Assembly (NCBI GenBank): GCA_015061915.1
Contig: SUVR01000018.1
Location: 1-38,238, forward strand
From: Lentisphaerota bacterium
GTDB lineage: Bacteria; Verrucomicrobiota; Lentisphaeria; Victivallales; UBA1829
DNA length: 38,238 nt
Direction: 5' to 3'
A model generated the notes under the pieces. The model did not search any database, had not been told where the DNA came from, and was given only the letters and a program-made list of their open reading frames with translations. This document shows, in pieces, positions 30,925 through 38,238 of the stretch (positions within the stretch are counted from its first letter, which is position 1; every line of letters begins with the position of its first letter). A program made the position numbers and the translations under genes.

Positions 30925-33789
30925 TCAAAAAGTGGCAAGATCGACAATGATCTGTCCTGCAGGATAGACTTTTTCCACGCCATTGCAGCAAACAACCGTT
31001 TGTTCCCGGGTGGCGATCAGATCAAAGACCGATCCGAAAGCACGGATATTTTTCAGTTTGACCGCATTGCAAGGTGCCGGAATACGGGGCTCAGCCCGGA
31101 AGGAATTGAACGAAAGCGGAACAAGTCCGAGTAAACCTTCCGTAATCACACGGCAATAAAGAGCGCTTTCCGCAGAAAGATGCCGTTTGCCGCCTTCGGG
31201 CCATGCTTCGATCGGATACGGCACATGGTCCCCCAGCAGACGATGCCGGGAATAGACAAGCAGTTTCCGGAAAGTCTGCTCCACCTCACCGGCGGCAAAG
31301 GCTCCCCGCAATCCGTAAAGCAGACTGCGATCCCAATAGGTTGTTCCGCCCTCCTCACACAACATACCGTCATGGAACCAGAGATAATCCGAATAGAGCG
31401 CGGCGACCGTATCTTCCGCCCGGTTCAGGATTCCCATACAAAGAGGGATTCCGATCCACGAACGCAGTGTGGTATTTCCGTCATAATAGCGATATGTTTT
31501 GAAACCATGGATCTCTGCGCCGAAATAAGACTCCATATCCAGCGCCAACTGTTCCGCCTGCCGACGGTAAACAGCTGCCTTTTCCGGCAACTGAAATTCT
31601 TCAGCAAGAGCGGCGGCTGAAAGCAATGCGCCATAGTAAAGGGATGAGGTACAGAGATTGGCGCTGCCGCTGGGGAAACGTCCTTCCATCTCATCTTTAT
31701 CGGACATCACCACGCCCTGCGGATTCTTCCGGCGGCGGCAGTATTCCAGACACCATTCGATCCCGCGCCAGAGTTGTTTTGCAATCTCCCGGTCGCCGTA
31801 TGTCAAAGCAAATCGGGATGCACCGTAAGCCCACATGGCACCATCGCCCCGGTCCCCTGCCCCTTCCCAGATATCGAAAGCCTCCGAGATCACGGAACTG
31901 GGGATCGGATAATAGTCCGGTCCCATAAATGGCATATAATGACGGTACGCATTGAAAGAAGCATCCAGAGCCAACGCATCGCCGGTCCACGCGAACCAGG
32001 GACCTGCATATTCCACTTCATCGTTGCACCAGGTGGCGGCATAGTAACTTTCCCCGCCGGGTCCGTGCATAAAACCGCCGCGGGTTCGGAAAATGCTTTC
32101 TCCGGCGCGGATCTTGCAGAAATGGAACATCGTATCCAGTTCAGCGATCCCCGTTCTCAATTGCAGGGGAGACGTGAGTTCGGTCACCCGTTTCCTGCGT
32201 CCGGCAAGTTCTGCAGCAGGGTCGAACGTGCGTGATTCCTGATCGGCAGTCCGGGCCTGGATCACAAGAGCTGTCCCGTTTTCTGATTCAGCCGGAACAG
32301 TGAGAGAATCATCCTGCATATCGCAATCCACCAGATAGACGCCGCGGGCTCCGCGGCTGGCAACCTGCACGTGATTGTTGATGATACGGATCTCAACGGC
32401 TTCTTTCCCTTCATTCACGAAAGTAAAGCGAATCAGATTTACCGGTGCATCATCAGCGGGTGCGATCTCACGGATCACCCGAAGCCCCGGCACATTGGTG
32501 CGGCTGCGGACAGTCAGAACGCCATCAAATGTAAAGTCAACGGGGTATTCTGCCAGCGGCGCTCCGTCAACTTCAAAAGCAGGCAGAACACCGGTGGGGA
32601 TCGTTCCGTGGCTGGCGCTGTTTTTTGCCTCATTGTCCGTTTCGTCATCCCCGGAATTTTTCAGATTGACTTGCAGAGACGCGTGCGTTTTATTCGGGAT
32701 CAATCGCAACATGGGAAATATGCAGTGCAATTCCTGTGTATAGGTTCCATCCGCCTTCACCCCGTAATAAATCACAAGTGCCGTTTCTTTGCCGGAAGTT
32801 TCCACATGGTCCATGTGCGGTATGGCGGCATCAACTGTCCAACGGATGGCTTTTCCCTCATTCACGATTTGCCAATATTGTTTATCATCCGGAACCGGAC
32901 TCCACGGCAGACAGGAATTCACGGACTCTGCATACCACTCATCCGGATGCTTTTTGATCACATACCGGTGGGGACCGGCGGGATCCGGCTGAAACGAGCA
33001 GGAACCATCTGTTTCCGAGGAGGAGGCATAGCCGGTGACGCAGTCGTAGCCGGCTTCAGCAGGATCACCGATCACACACAAAAGCGCCATCATGGGATCC
33101 CAGGAGGAACGTCCCTCCGGACAACCATACTTAATCAACGCCTGCTTCAACGGGTCATCTTCCGGCAAATCGCTTCCCGTGATCACGGGATTTCCGACTT
33201 CCCAGCCGAGGAATGTAATGGGCGCAGTCCAGTTTTTGCAGAGACGATGGGAGCCGCTGACGGACCGGGGCGAAGCGTTGAAGTTGTACTCCCCGTTTCC
33301 AATTCCATCCCAGCGACCGCCCATATCCCAGAGATGTGCCACTTTCTCCCGGACAAGTTCTTTTCCGTTGAGGGGGGAGAGATCGTCCGGTTCACTTTCC
33401 AGCAGATCTGCCATCACCTGTTTGAAACCGATGGCAACGATATGCACTTTTTCCGGCGCAGTGGCAAGCAGTCTGCGATAAAGCCGGACGCCACCTTCCG
33501 CCTCATCCTCGCTTTTGTACTTGGATGGCAGAAGCTGAGTCAGATGGTTCTGATAGCGGGCATCGCTGATAAAATCGACGGCATCCCGGTCGATCCCGAT
33601 TGGCAGATCCAGTCCGGAGTGGAGCAGAAAAGCATCCAGCGACCGAACGGAATCCGGCGTAATGGCATCCAGAACACAGCCGATAAAATTGATTTCGCCG
33701 CGTTTGTGAGCATTGCAAAGCAGACGGACAGCAACAGCGTCATCCACATCGCTGCCCCAATCGGTATCAAGAATCACATATTTTGTCAT
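30925..33789 (-). CDS. Nucleoside-hydrolase-like / (alpha/alpha)6 glycosidase-like fusion protein
   Basis: The 954-residue protein has no signal peptide. Residues 1 to about 260 resemble an inosine-uridine nucleoside hydrolase: the metal-binding motif DTDWGSDVDDA (8-18), then MGG followed by GNGEYNFNASP, then SSWDPMMAL with W230/D231. The usual His-Asp pair thus reads Trp-Asp, and the Asp of the usual 'DP' reads Ser. A beta-rich middle (about 300-510) follows. Residues about 530-950 resemble the (alpha/alpha)6 barrel of GH78-type or related glycosidases (GAMWAYGASRFAL, LSAESALYCRVITEGLLG, then the terminal beta domain). It probably acts on a nucleoside-like or glycosidic substrate in the cytoplasm. 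The ATG at 33789 follows AGGAGG at 7 bases; the frame extends two codons upstream to a TTG. Confidence 0.78.
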   Translation of the reverse strand: MTKYVILDTDWGSDVDDAVAVRLLCNAHKRGEINFIGCVLDAITPDSVRSLDAFLLHSGLDLPIGIDRDAVDFISDARYQNHLTQLLPSKYKSEDEAEGGVRLYRRLLATAPEKVHIVAIGFKQVMADLLESEPDDLSPLNGKELVREKVAHLWDMGGRWDGIGNGEYNFNASPRSVSGSHRLCKNWTAPITFLGWEVGNPVITGSDLPEDDPLKQALIKYGCPEGRSSWDPMMALLCVIGDPAEAGYDCVTGYASSSETDGSCSFQPDPAGPHRYVIKKHPDEWYAESVNSCLPWSPVPDDKQYWQIVNEGKAIRWTVDAAIPHMDHVETSGKETALVIYYGVKADGTYTQELHCIFPMLRLIPNKTHASLQVNLKNSGDDETDNEAKNSASHGTIPTGVLPAFEVDGAPLAEYPVDFTFDGVLTVRSRTNVPGLRVIREIAPADDAPVNLIRFTFVNEGKEAVEIRIINNHVQVASRGARGVYLVDCDMQDDSLTVPAESENGTALVIQARTADQESRTFDPAAELAGRRKRVTELTSPLQLRTGIAELDTMFHFCKIRAGESIFRTRGGFMHGPGGESYYAATWCNDEVEYAGPWFAWTGDALALDASFNAYRHYMPFMGPDYYPIPSSVISEAFDIWEGAGDRGDGAMWAYGASRFALTYGDREIAKQLWRGIEWCLEYCRRRKNPQGVVMSDKDEMEGRFPSGSANLCTSSLYYGALLSAAALAEEFQLPEKAAVYRRQAEQLALDMESYFGAEIHGFKTYRYYDGNTTLRSWIGIPLCMGILNRAEDTVAALYSDYLWFHDGMLCEEGGTTYWDRSLLYGLRGAFAAGEVEQTFRKLLVYSRHRLLGDHVPYPIEAWPEGGKRHLSAESALYCRVITEGLLGLVPLSFNSFRAEPRIPAPCNAVKLKNIRAFGSVFDLIATREQTVVCCNGVEKVYPAGQIIVDLATF

Positions 33790-33818
33790 AAGCAAACCTC
33801 CTGTAATATAGATGATTT

Positions 33819-33847
33819 ACTATAATATCCGCGAGTAGAAATTTCAA
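33819..33847 (-). promoter_or_regulatory. Promoter of the fusion-protein gene
   Basis: Minus strand: TTGAAA (33842-33847), 17 bases, TATAGT (33819-33824). The leader is about 25 bases and contains AGGAGG. Confidence 0.75.
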
Positions 33848-33882
33848 GCATCTTTTGCGAAAATCACTTTATTTACAGCCAC

Positions 33883-33913
33883 AAAAAACCTCCAGTCCGG
33901 AGACGGGAGGTTT
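33883..33913 (-). terminator. Intrinsic terminator after the tandem secreted paralogues
   Basis: Minus strand: AAACCTCC pairs with GGAGGTTT around a 12-base loop, and the T tract carries on to TTTTTT. It lies 27 bases past the stop of the second paralogue. Confidence 0.88.
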
Positions 33914-33939
33914 CAAGGTAAAAATCGTTTCTGAGGATC

Positions 33940-34647
33940 TTACATCTTTGCATCAAAGCAATCATCGGAACGGTAGTAGAAGATGATCGTGACCATCTTA
34001 TCCGCCGTCACCGGGATGACTTGGGAAAGTGTGTTCACGGCCCGGAAACAACGTTTTTCCGGGCATTCGGGATCCGTGATCACTTCTGCTTTGATCGCGC
34101 GGAAGTGCCACCAGGTAGATGTATTCCACGATTTTGCTCTCGTGAACTTGGGATCATTGAATTTTGTATTTTCGCAAGTCAGACCGGCAAAACGTCTGAA
34201 TACCAGATTGGAATATTTGTAGAGAGTTTTATCCGGATAGTGCTTGCGACCACCGCCACCGCCCATGCTGAAACGAACTTTTCCAGTCTTGCGGGGAGTA
34301 AATGTAACCACGATCCGGGTCCATTTGTTCTTGGCAACCCCCACACTGCCATGCAGATTGAAAGCCCGGTTGGCTTCACCGCCATGGAAACCGAGGAAAC
34401 AGTATTTCGTTTCGCAACCGGAGGGATCTGCCTGCAGAAGTTCGCCTTTTTCATCCGGAACCTTCATAGGATTTTTCCCTTTGGCAAGAGAAACACGGTT
34501 GCTGCCGAGTTCACCGGAGATCCAGATCCCGATATGAGTAGAATTTCCATTCGGTGCATAAAGGTCAAACGCATCTTCGAGGCTGGGACCGGCCGTGAGT
34601 GCAAATGCACTGCAGAATAAGGAAAAAATTGTAAGGATTTTTTTCAT
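33940..34647 (-). CDS. Secreted protein of unrecognised family (second tandem paralogue)
   Basis: The 235-residue protein has a signal peptide (residues 1-19, ending ALTAG) and no membrane segment after it. It is a close paralogue of the gene upstream. Shared blocks are EDAxDLYAPxG, KGKNP, GGExNRAFNLH, TFxPRKxGKxR, HYPDK, and the C-terminal FYYRSDD. The predicted beta content and the aromatic and His residues suggest a jelly-roll carbohydrate-binding type fold, but this is inference; the family is not recognised. Probable location is the periplasm or outside. It starts 17 bases after the upstream gene with ribosome site GAAGGAG, so the two form one operon. Confidence 0.8.
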   Translation of the reverse strand: MKKILTIFSLFCSAFALTAGPSLEDAFDLYAPNGNSTHIGIWISGELGSNRVSLAKGKNPMKVPDEKGELLQADPSGCETKYCFLGFHGGEANRAFNLHGSVGVAKNKWTRIVVTFTPRKTGKVRFSMGGGGGRKHYPDKTLYKYSNLVFRRFAGLTCENTKFNDPKFTRAKSWNTSTWWHFRAIKAEVITDPECPEKRCFRAVNTLSQVIPVTADKMVTIIFYYRSDDCFDAKM

Positions 34648-34664
34648 GGTTCACACTCCTTCAA

Positions 34665-35378
34665 TTATTTTTTGGCTTTGAAATAGTCATCGGAACGGTA
34701 GAAGAATGTGATCGTCACCGGCACACCGGCTTTCACCGCAAATTCCTGGGAGATCCGACCGGTGGCGCGCAGACACTTGCCGCCGGGCGCTTCTTCATCC
34801 GTCACAACGGCAGATTTGATTTCTTTGAAGTAGTAATACTTCTGCATACCCCAAGTTTTGGGGTTCTTGAAATCCGGATCCTTGAGCTTTGCATTAACCG
34901 ATTCCAGTTTGGCATAACGGGCATACGCGAGGTCACGATACTGATACATACTCTTGTCCGGATAGTGTTGATGTCCCACATACGGTCCGAATTCGATACG
35001 GATCTTTCCAGCTTTCCGCGGTTTGAAGGTCAGGACATATTTGACCCACTTCCCTTCCGGTGCTTCCACCATGCGATGCAGGTTGAATGCCCGATTGTCT
35101 TCCCCGCCCCAGAAATCAAGCATCACATATCTCGTTTCGTAGTTGGGATCTTTCTCCATCAGGTTGCCGTTTTCATCCCGGACAACGAGAGGATTTTTGC
35201 CTTTTTCAAAGGAAACTCTGCCGCCCTTGGTCTCTCCGGAGACATGGAGCCAGCATTTCGTTGTTTTTCCGCTGGGAGCGTACAGATCGTAGGCATCCTC
35301 AATGGAATCTTTTGCATAGCCGCTTCCGCAAACCGCAAAACCAAACAGTGCAATCAGGATTTTACCAATGTTCTTCAT
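34665..35378 (-). CDS. Secreted protein of unrecognised family (first tandem paralogue)
   Basis: The 237-residue protein has a signal peptide (MKNIGKILIALFGFAVCGSGYA). It shares the blocks EDAYDLYAPSG, GKNP, GGEDNRAFNLH, FKPRKAGKIR, HYPDK and FFYRSDD with its downstream paralogue, over the whole mature length. The ATG at 35378 was chosen for the AAGGAG ribosome site 7-8 bases upstream and the signal peptide; the longer open frame lacks both. No catalytic motif is apparent. The gene has the best promoter of this region, so expression may be high. Confidence 0.82.
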   Translation of the reverse strand: MKNIGKILIALFGFAVCGSGYAKDSIEDAYDLYAPSGKTTKCWLHVSGETKGGRVSFEKGKNPLVVRDENGNLMEKDPNYETRYVMLDFWGGEDNRAFNLHRMVEAPEGKWVKYVLTFKPRKAGKIRIEFGPYVGHQHYPDKSMYQYRDLAYARYAKLESVNAKLKDPDFKNPKTWGMQKYYYFKEIKSAVVTDEEAPGGKCLRATGRISQEFAVKAGVPVTITFFYRSDDYFKAKK

Positions 35379-35421
35379 AATGTTCTCCTTGGTTGTTGTT
35401 TTCTTCCAATAACACAACGCA

Positions 35422-35450
35422 ATTATAGCACAGTTTATTGCTTTTTGCAA
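35422..35450 (-). promoter_or_regulatory. Promoter of the tandem secreted paralogues
   Basis: Minus strand: TTGCAA (35445-35450), 17 bases, TATAAT (35422-35427). A start near 35415 gives a leader of about 37 bases. Confidence 0.8.
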
Positions 35451-35486
35451 TACAAAAAGAAGTTATCTCACCAAAAAACAACCTTT

Positions 35487-37145
35487 TTAACGCTTTTCAA
35501 CGTTTTTTTTGCCGTTTTTCCGGTTCTTTTCCTCATCCGCATAACGCATCAGATTGGAGTGGGTATGACCGTTGACTCCGGATACGATCTTGGAAGCAAG
35601 ACTTGCCGGAACTTCAATGATCGCATTTTTCGGGAAGCAGGAGATCTTGCCAAGCCGTTTGGATGTGATCCGCACCGCATTGAAGATCATCTCCAGCAGG
35701 ACCTGCGGCGTAATACCATCGTTCTTCCCTTTGGTAAACAACAGTTTCACATAGTCATCCCGGTGTTCCGGCGCTTTCCGGCTTTTCTTTTCACCTCTGA
35801 CCTCCCGGCTGTCCCGGTCACGGAACTCCCGACGCTTTGTCCGGATCACAGGATATGCTTTTTCCATGAACCGGTTGCCGAAGCCCACATGAAGCAGTGC
35901 GGCAACGAGCATATCCACATCTTCGGTAGCATCAACCAACTCTGCGGCGAAATCCAGATAGCTTTCATCCAGTTCGCAGCCGGAAAGAGATTTGATAAGA
36001 GCATCCTTGTGCGCTGTCACCAGTTCTTCCGGCGTGGGCAACTCCCGCATTTCCAGTTTGGAGCCAAGTTCCTTTTCGATCTCAGCCAGTTTTTTGCGTT
36101 CTCCGGGGGAGACAAACGTGATCGCCGCCCCTTTGCGCCCGGCTCTGCCGGTTCTGCCGATCCGGTGAATATAGATCTCCGCATTGACGGGAAGCGAGTA
36201 ATTGATCACGTGAGTCAATCCGGCGACGTCGATCCCACGCGCAGCCACATCGGTTGCAACAAGCAGACGGAAAGCACCTTCTTTGAACTGACGGATCACT
36301 TTGGTCCGTTGCGCCTGCGAGATTTCGCCATGGAGTGCCTCCACCCGGATCTTCCGGTTTGCCAGAGCATCGCAGAGTTCATCCACATCGGCACGGGTCC
36401 GGCAGAAGATCAAGCCATACATTTCCGGCTCCATATTGATCAGACGGACCAACGCTTCCACTTTGTCGTCCCGCTTCACTTCGTAACCGAAACGGTCGAT
36501 CTGTTCCAGACTTGCCGGTTCTGCATCCACCCGGATGACTTCGCAATCTTTCATAAACCGTTCGGCGATACTCATAATCTCCGGCGGCATTGTTGCGGAG
36601 AACATCAGCTGTCTGCGGTCTTCCGGCATCAGGGAAAGGATGGATTCAATATCTTCCACGAACCCCATATCCAGCATTTCATCAGCCTCATCCAGCACGG
36701 AGAACATGATTTCATCCAGATTCAATGCTCCCCGATCGATCATATCCTGCACGCGCCCGGGCGTACCCACAACAATATCAACGCCCCGTTTCAGGGAACG
36801 CAGCTGCACCTCGATCGAGGCGCCGCCATAGACAGCCGCAACAAAAAGGCGCCGTTCGCCGGCAAGGCTTTTGATCTCTGCGGCAACCTGCATACAAAGT
36901 TCACGGGTCGGCGTCAGAATCAGTGCCTGCGGGGACTTGGATCCGGGGCGGATACATTCGATGATGGGTATCCCGAACGCAGCAGTCTTTCCGGTTCCGG
37001 TGCGCGCCTGCCCCAGCACATCACATTCGCCGGACATCAGAAGCGGAATCGCAGCTGCCTGAATGGGCGTGGGAACGGAAATATTTTTCGCTGAGAGGGC
37101 ATCCAGCGTTGTCCGGGAAAGTCCGAAATCGGAAAAATTCTGCAT
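35487..37145 (-). CDS. deaD: DEAD-box ATP-dependent RNA helicase (DeaD/CsdA-like)
   Basis: This 552-residue helicase unwinds RNA in the cytoplasm, usually in ribosome assembly and RNA turnover, with cold-shock roles in this subfamily. Motifs: Q region PTPIQ (25-29), Walker A ARTGTGKT (47-54), PTREL (79-83), GG and TPGR (127-131), DEAD (152-155), SAT (183-185), the second-lobe ATDVAARGIDV and HRIGRTGRAG. Residues about 465-530 form a DbpA-type RNA-binding domain (VKLLFTKGKNDGITPQ...IIEVPASLASKIVSGVNG), and a short basic tail follows. The start has GGAG 7 bases upstream. The promoter overlaps the end of the glyoxalase gene, so it can be expressed separately. Confidence 0.94.
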   Translation of the reverse strand: MQNFSDFGLSRTTLDALSAKNISVPTPIQAAAIPLLMSGECDVLGQARTGTGKTAAFGIPIIECIRPGSKSPQALILTPTRELCMQVAAEIKSLAGERRLFVAAVYGGASIEVQLRSLKRGVDIVVGTPGRVQDMIDRGALNLDEIMFSVLDEADEMLDMGFVEDIESILSLMPEDRRQLMFSATMPPEIMSIAERFMKDCEVIRVDAEPASLEQIDRFGYEVKRDDKVEALVRLINMEPEMYGLIFCRTRADVDELCDALANRKIRVEALHGEISQAQRTKVIRQFKEGAFRLLVATDVAARGIDVAGLTHVINYSLPVNAEIYIHRIGRTGRAGRKGAAITFVSPGERKKLAEIEKELGSKLEMRELPTPEELVTAHKDALIKSLSGCELDESYLDFAAELVDATEDVDMLVAALLHVGFGNRFMEKAYPVIRTKRREFRDRDSREVRGEKKSRKAPEHRDDYVKLLFTKGKNDGITPQVLLEMIFNAVRITSKRLGKISCFPKNAIIEVPASLASKIVSGVNGHTHSNLMRYADEEKNRKNGKKNVEKR

Positions 37146-37214
37146 GATCAGTCTCCATGTTCAATGTTATGAAAAGGAGCTGAAGATCCTCTTCGTGAAA
37201 ATTCGTGAGTATAT

Positions 37215-37242
37215 AATATACTGCGTTTTTCTGTTATTTCAA
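37215..37242 (-). promoter_or_regulatory. Promoter of the DEAD-box helicase gene
   Basis: Minus strand: TTGAAA (37237-37242), 16 bases, TATATT (37215-37220). The -35 lies within the last codons of the glyoxalase gene. The leader is about 60 bases with a GAAGA/TCTTC hairpin. Confidence 0.65.
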
Positions 37243-37608
37243 GCGGGCAGGCACAACTTCCAGCCAATAGCCATCCGGGTCAGTGATAAAATAAATCCCC
37301 ATATCCGGATTTTCATATTTGATACAGCCCATTGCTTCATGTTTGGCGTGAGCAGCATCAAAATCATCGGTACGGAATGCCAGATGGAATTCTTCATCAC
37401 CCAGATTATACGGACCTTCATGCTCCCGGAGCCAGGTCAGTTCCAGCTGGAAGGAATGGTTATCATCTTCCAGATACACGATCACAAAACTGTCATCCGG
37501 AGCATTGATCCGGCGTGCTTCGTTCAAACCGAGTGCTTCAGCATAAAACGCAAGGCTTTTCTCAAGATCAGTTACATTGATATTGTAGTGGATCATCGTA
37601 AATTTCAT
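37234..37608 (-). CDS. gloA: Glyoxalase I-like VOC family protein (lactoylglutathione lyase)
   Basis: The 124-residue protein is one VOC fold of two beta-alpha-beta-beta-beta units. Possible metal ligands H7, E56, H75 and E117 line up with the H5/E56/H74/E122 set of E. coli GloA as I recall it. In that family the enzyme isomerises the hemithioacetal of methylglyoxal and glutathione. Other VOC enzymes share the fold, so the substrate is not certain. AAAGG lies 9 bases before the ATG. It starts 12 bases after the receiver-domain gene and is probably co-transcribed with it. Confidence 0.85.
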   Translation of the reverse strand: MKFTMIHYNINVTDLEKSLAFYAEALGLNEARRINAPDDSFVIVYLEDDNHSFQLELTWLREHEGPYNLGDEEFHLAFRTDDFDAAHAKHEAMGCIKYENPDMGIYFITDPDGYWLEVVPARLK

Positions 37609-37620
37609 AATGCAAAACCT

Positions 37621-38019
37621 TTATGCTTGTTTTTCCGGATCGAGGATCCGGCGTAATTCCCGGGCGAGCGTTTTGATCCGGTGGGGTTTTTCCAAAAAGC
37701 CGTCTGCGCCGTTTTTCAGCAGATCTTCCACCGAGGCGGCATCAACATAACCGCTGGAAAGCAGCACATGGATTTTTGGATCAATGGCTTTGATCTGATA
37801 AAATGCAGTATGCCCTCCCATTTTCGGCATAATCATATCCAGCAAAACGAGATCAATACTTCCCGGGGACTCACGGCAGATAGAAACAGCATCTTCGCCA
37901 TTTTCCGCAATGATCACGGTATAACCGAGATTCTGCAAAGCCTCAATCAAAAAATCCCAAACGGTTTCCTGATCGTCCACGATCAGGATCGTTTCGTTTC
38001 CGGTTGGCAGTTTTTCCAT
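37621..38019 (-). CDS. Single-domain response regulator (CheY-like receiver)
   Basis: This 132-residue receiver domain has no output domain. Key residues are the acidic pair D15/D16, the phosphorylation site D61 in LLDMIMPKMGG, S88/S89 and K111 in FLEKPH. It must act by protein contact or as a phospho-relay step. No histidine kinase is in the window. The sequence style is that of receiver domains of hybrid kinases. AGGAG lies 9 bases before the ATG, and an excellent promoter precedes it. Confidence 0.92.
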   Translation of the reverse strand: MEKLPTGNETILIVDDQETVWDFLIEALQNLGYTVIIAENGEDAVSICRESPGSIDLVLLDMIMPKMGGHTAFYQIKAIDPKIHVLLSSGYVDAASVEDLLKNGADGFLEKPHRIKTLARELRRILDPEKQA

Positions 38020-38058
38020 GGTTCTTTTCTCCTGTTTGCTGCTGCGTCTCTGTTGATC

Positions 38059-38087
38059 AATATATCACGGAACAACCGTTTTGTCAA
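38059..38087 (-). promoter_or_regulatory. Promoter of the response regulator-glyoxalase operon
   Basis: Minus strand: TTGACA (38082-38087), 17 bases, TATATT (38059-38064). The -35 is perfect and the leader is about 35 bases. Confidence 0.8.
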
Positions 38088-38113
38088 CAGGACGGACAGA
38101 TTCTTTTTTCTCA

Positions 38114-38217
38114 GAGCCAATTTCAAAACGTTTTGGCTCATCTTGTTAAAAAGTTGATTTTTTCAGCGTCAAACCAATTTTGACGCATCGGCTGTGATTT
38201 TTTCTTGAAAAAGTCAC
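38114..38217. repeat. Three consecutive inverted repeats upstream of the response regulator
   Basis: The three are GAGCCAA...TTGGCTC (38114-38139), GCGTCAAA...TTTGACGC (38166-38186) and GTGATTTTTTC TT GAAAAAGTCAC (38194-38217, one G-U pair). None has a clean T tract after it on the minus strand. No gene is seen in this part; the window ends 21 bases later, so their full context is unknown. Confidence 0.6.
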
Positions 38218-38238
38218 GAAAAATCATGTTTCAGGGCG

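Noticed and set aside
34965-37094. Plus-strand 709-codon frame opposite the helicase gene
   Set aside because: Antisense shadow of a complete DEAD-box helicase and part of a secreted paralogue.

Overview
This window most likely comes from a Gram-negative, gut-type bacterium of the PVC group, with Lentisphaerota/Victivallales as the best guess. The case rests on combined signs, not on a marker gene: a WaaG-type LPS glycosyltransferase, secretin-like outer-membrane proteins, giant beta-helix surface proteins with a DUF4347 head, glycosidase genes and a DUF3793-flavodoxin pair. The phylum is inference. Apart from waaG, the tmRNA gene and one small orphan gene, everything is on the minus strand, so the text below runs from high to low coordinates in the direction of transcription.

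Right end (38238-33900): an orphan receiver-domain protein and a GloA-like glyoxalase form an operon. A DEAD-box RNA helicase follows with its own promoter. Next come two tandem secreted paralogues of an unrecognised family, closed by a terminator.

Centre right (33850-29600): a 954-residue protein joins a nucleoside-hydrolase-like head to a glycosidase-like (alpha/alpha)6 tail. A DUF3793-flavodoxin operon follows; its promoter overlaps a TTAGTTAG-type operator, and its leader holds an intrinsic-terminator hairpin.

Centre (29600-22400): two secretin-like proteins are followed closely by feoA and feoB, ending in a strong terminator. The leader of this unit carries the same TTAGTTAGnTnAGGCTA element as the flavodoxin operon. 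Both units would respond to iron if this is a DtxR/IdeR-type site. A tmRNA gene (tag ANEEYALAA) and an orphan cysteine-rich gene lie beside feoB.

Centre left (22400-17100): a cytoplasmic GH36 alpha-galactosidase-like enzyme, waaG (convergent with it), ribosomal protein L31 and an AGCS sodium/amino-acid symporter.

Left (17014-1): two surface-protein genes. The first encodes a 993-residue beta-helix protein with C-terminal RTX repeats. The second encodes a giant protein of at least 4611 residues, which runs off the window. It has a LEDRVLFEA N-terminal motif, a DUF4347 domain with a possible clan CD-like His/Cys pair, seven large beta-helix modules and an MBG-like insert. A perfect 65-bp in-frame direct repeat links two of its modules and could allow 879 codons to be lost or gained by recombination.

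The least understood parts are the giant modular protein, the iron-linked secretin-feoAB and flavodoxin units, the nucleoside-hydrolase/glycosidase fusion and the tandem secreted paralogues. Many promoters fit TTGAAA or TTGACA, a 16-17 base gap, then TATATT or TATAAT, so housekeeping sigma-70-type starts are easy to read here.
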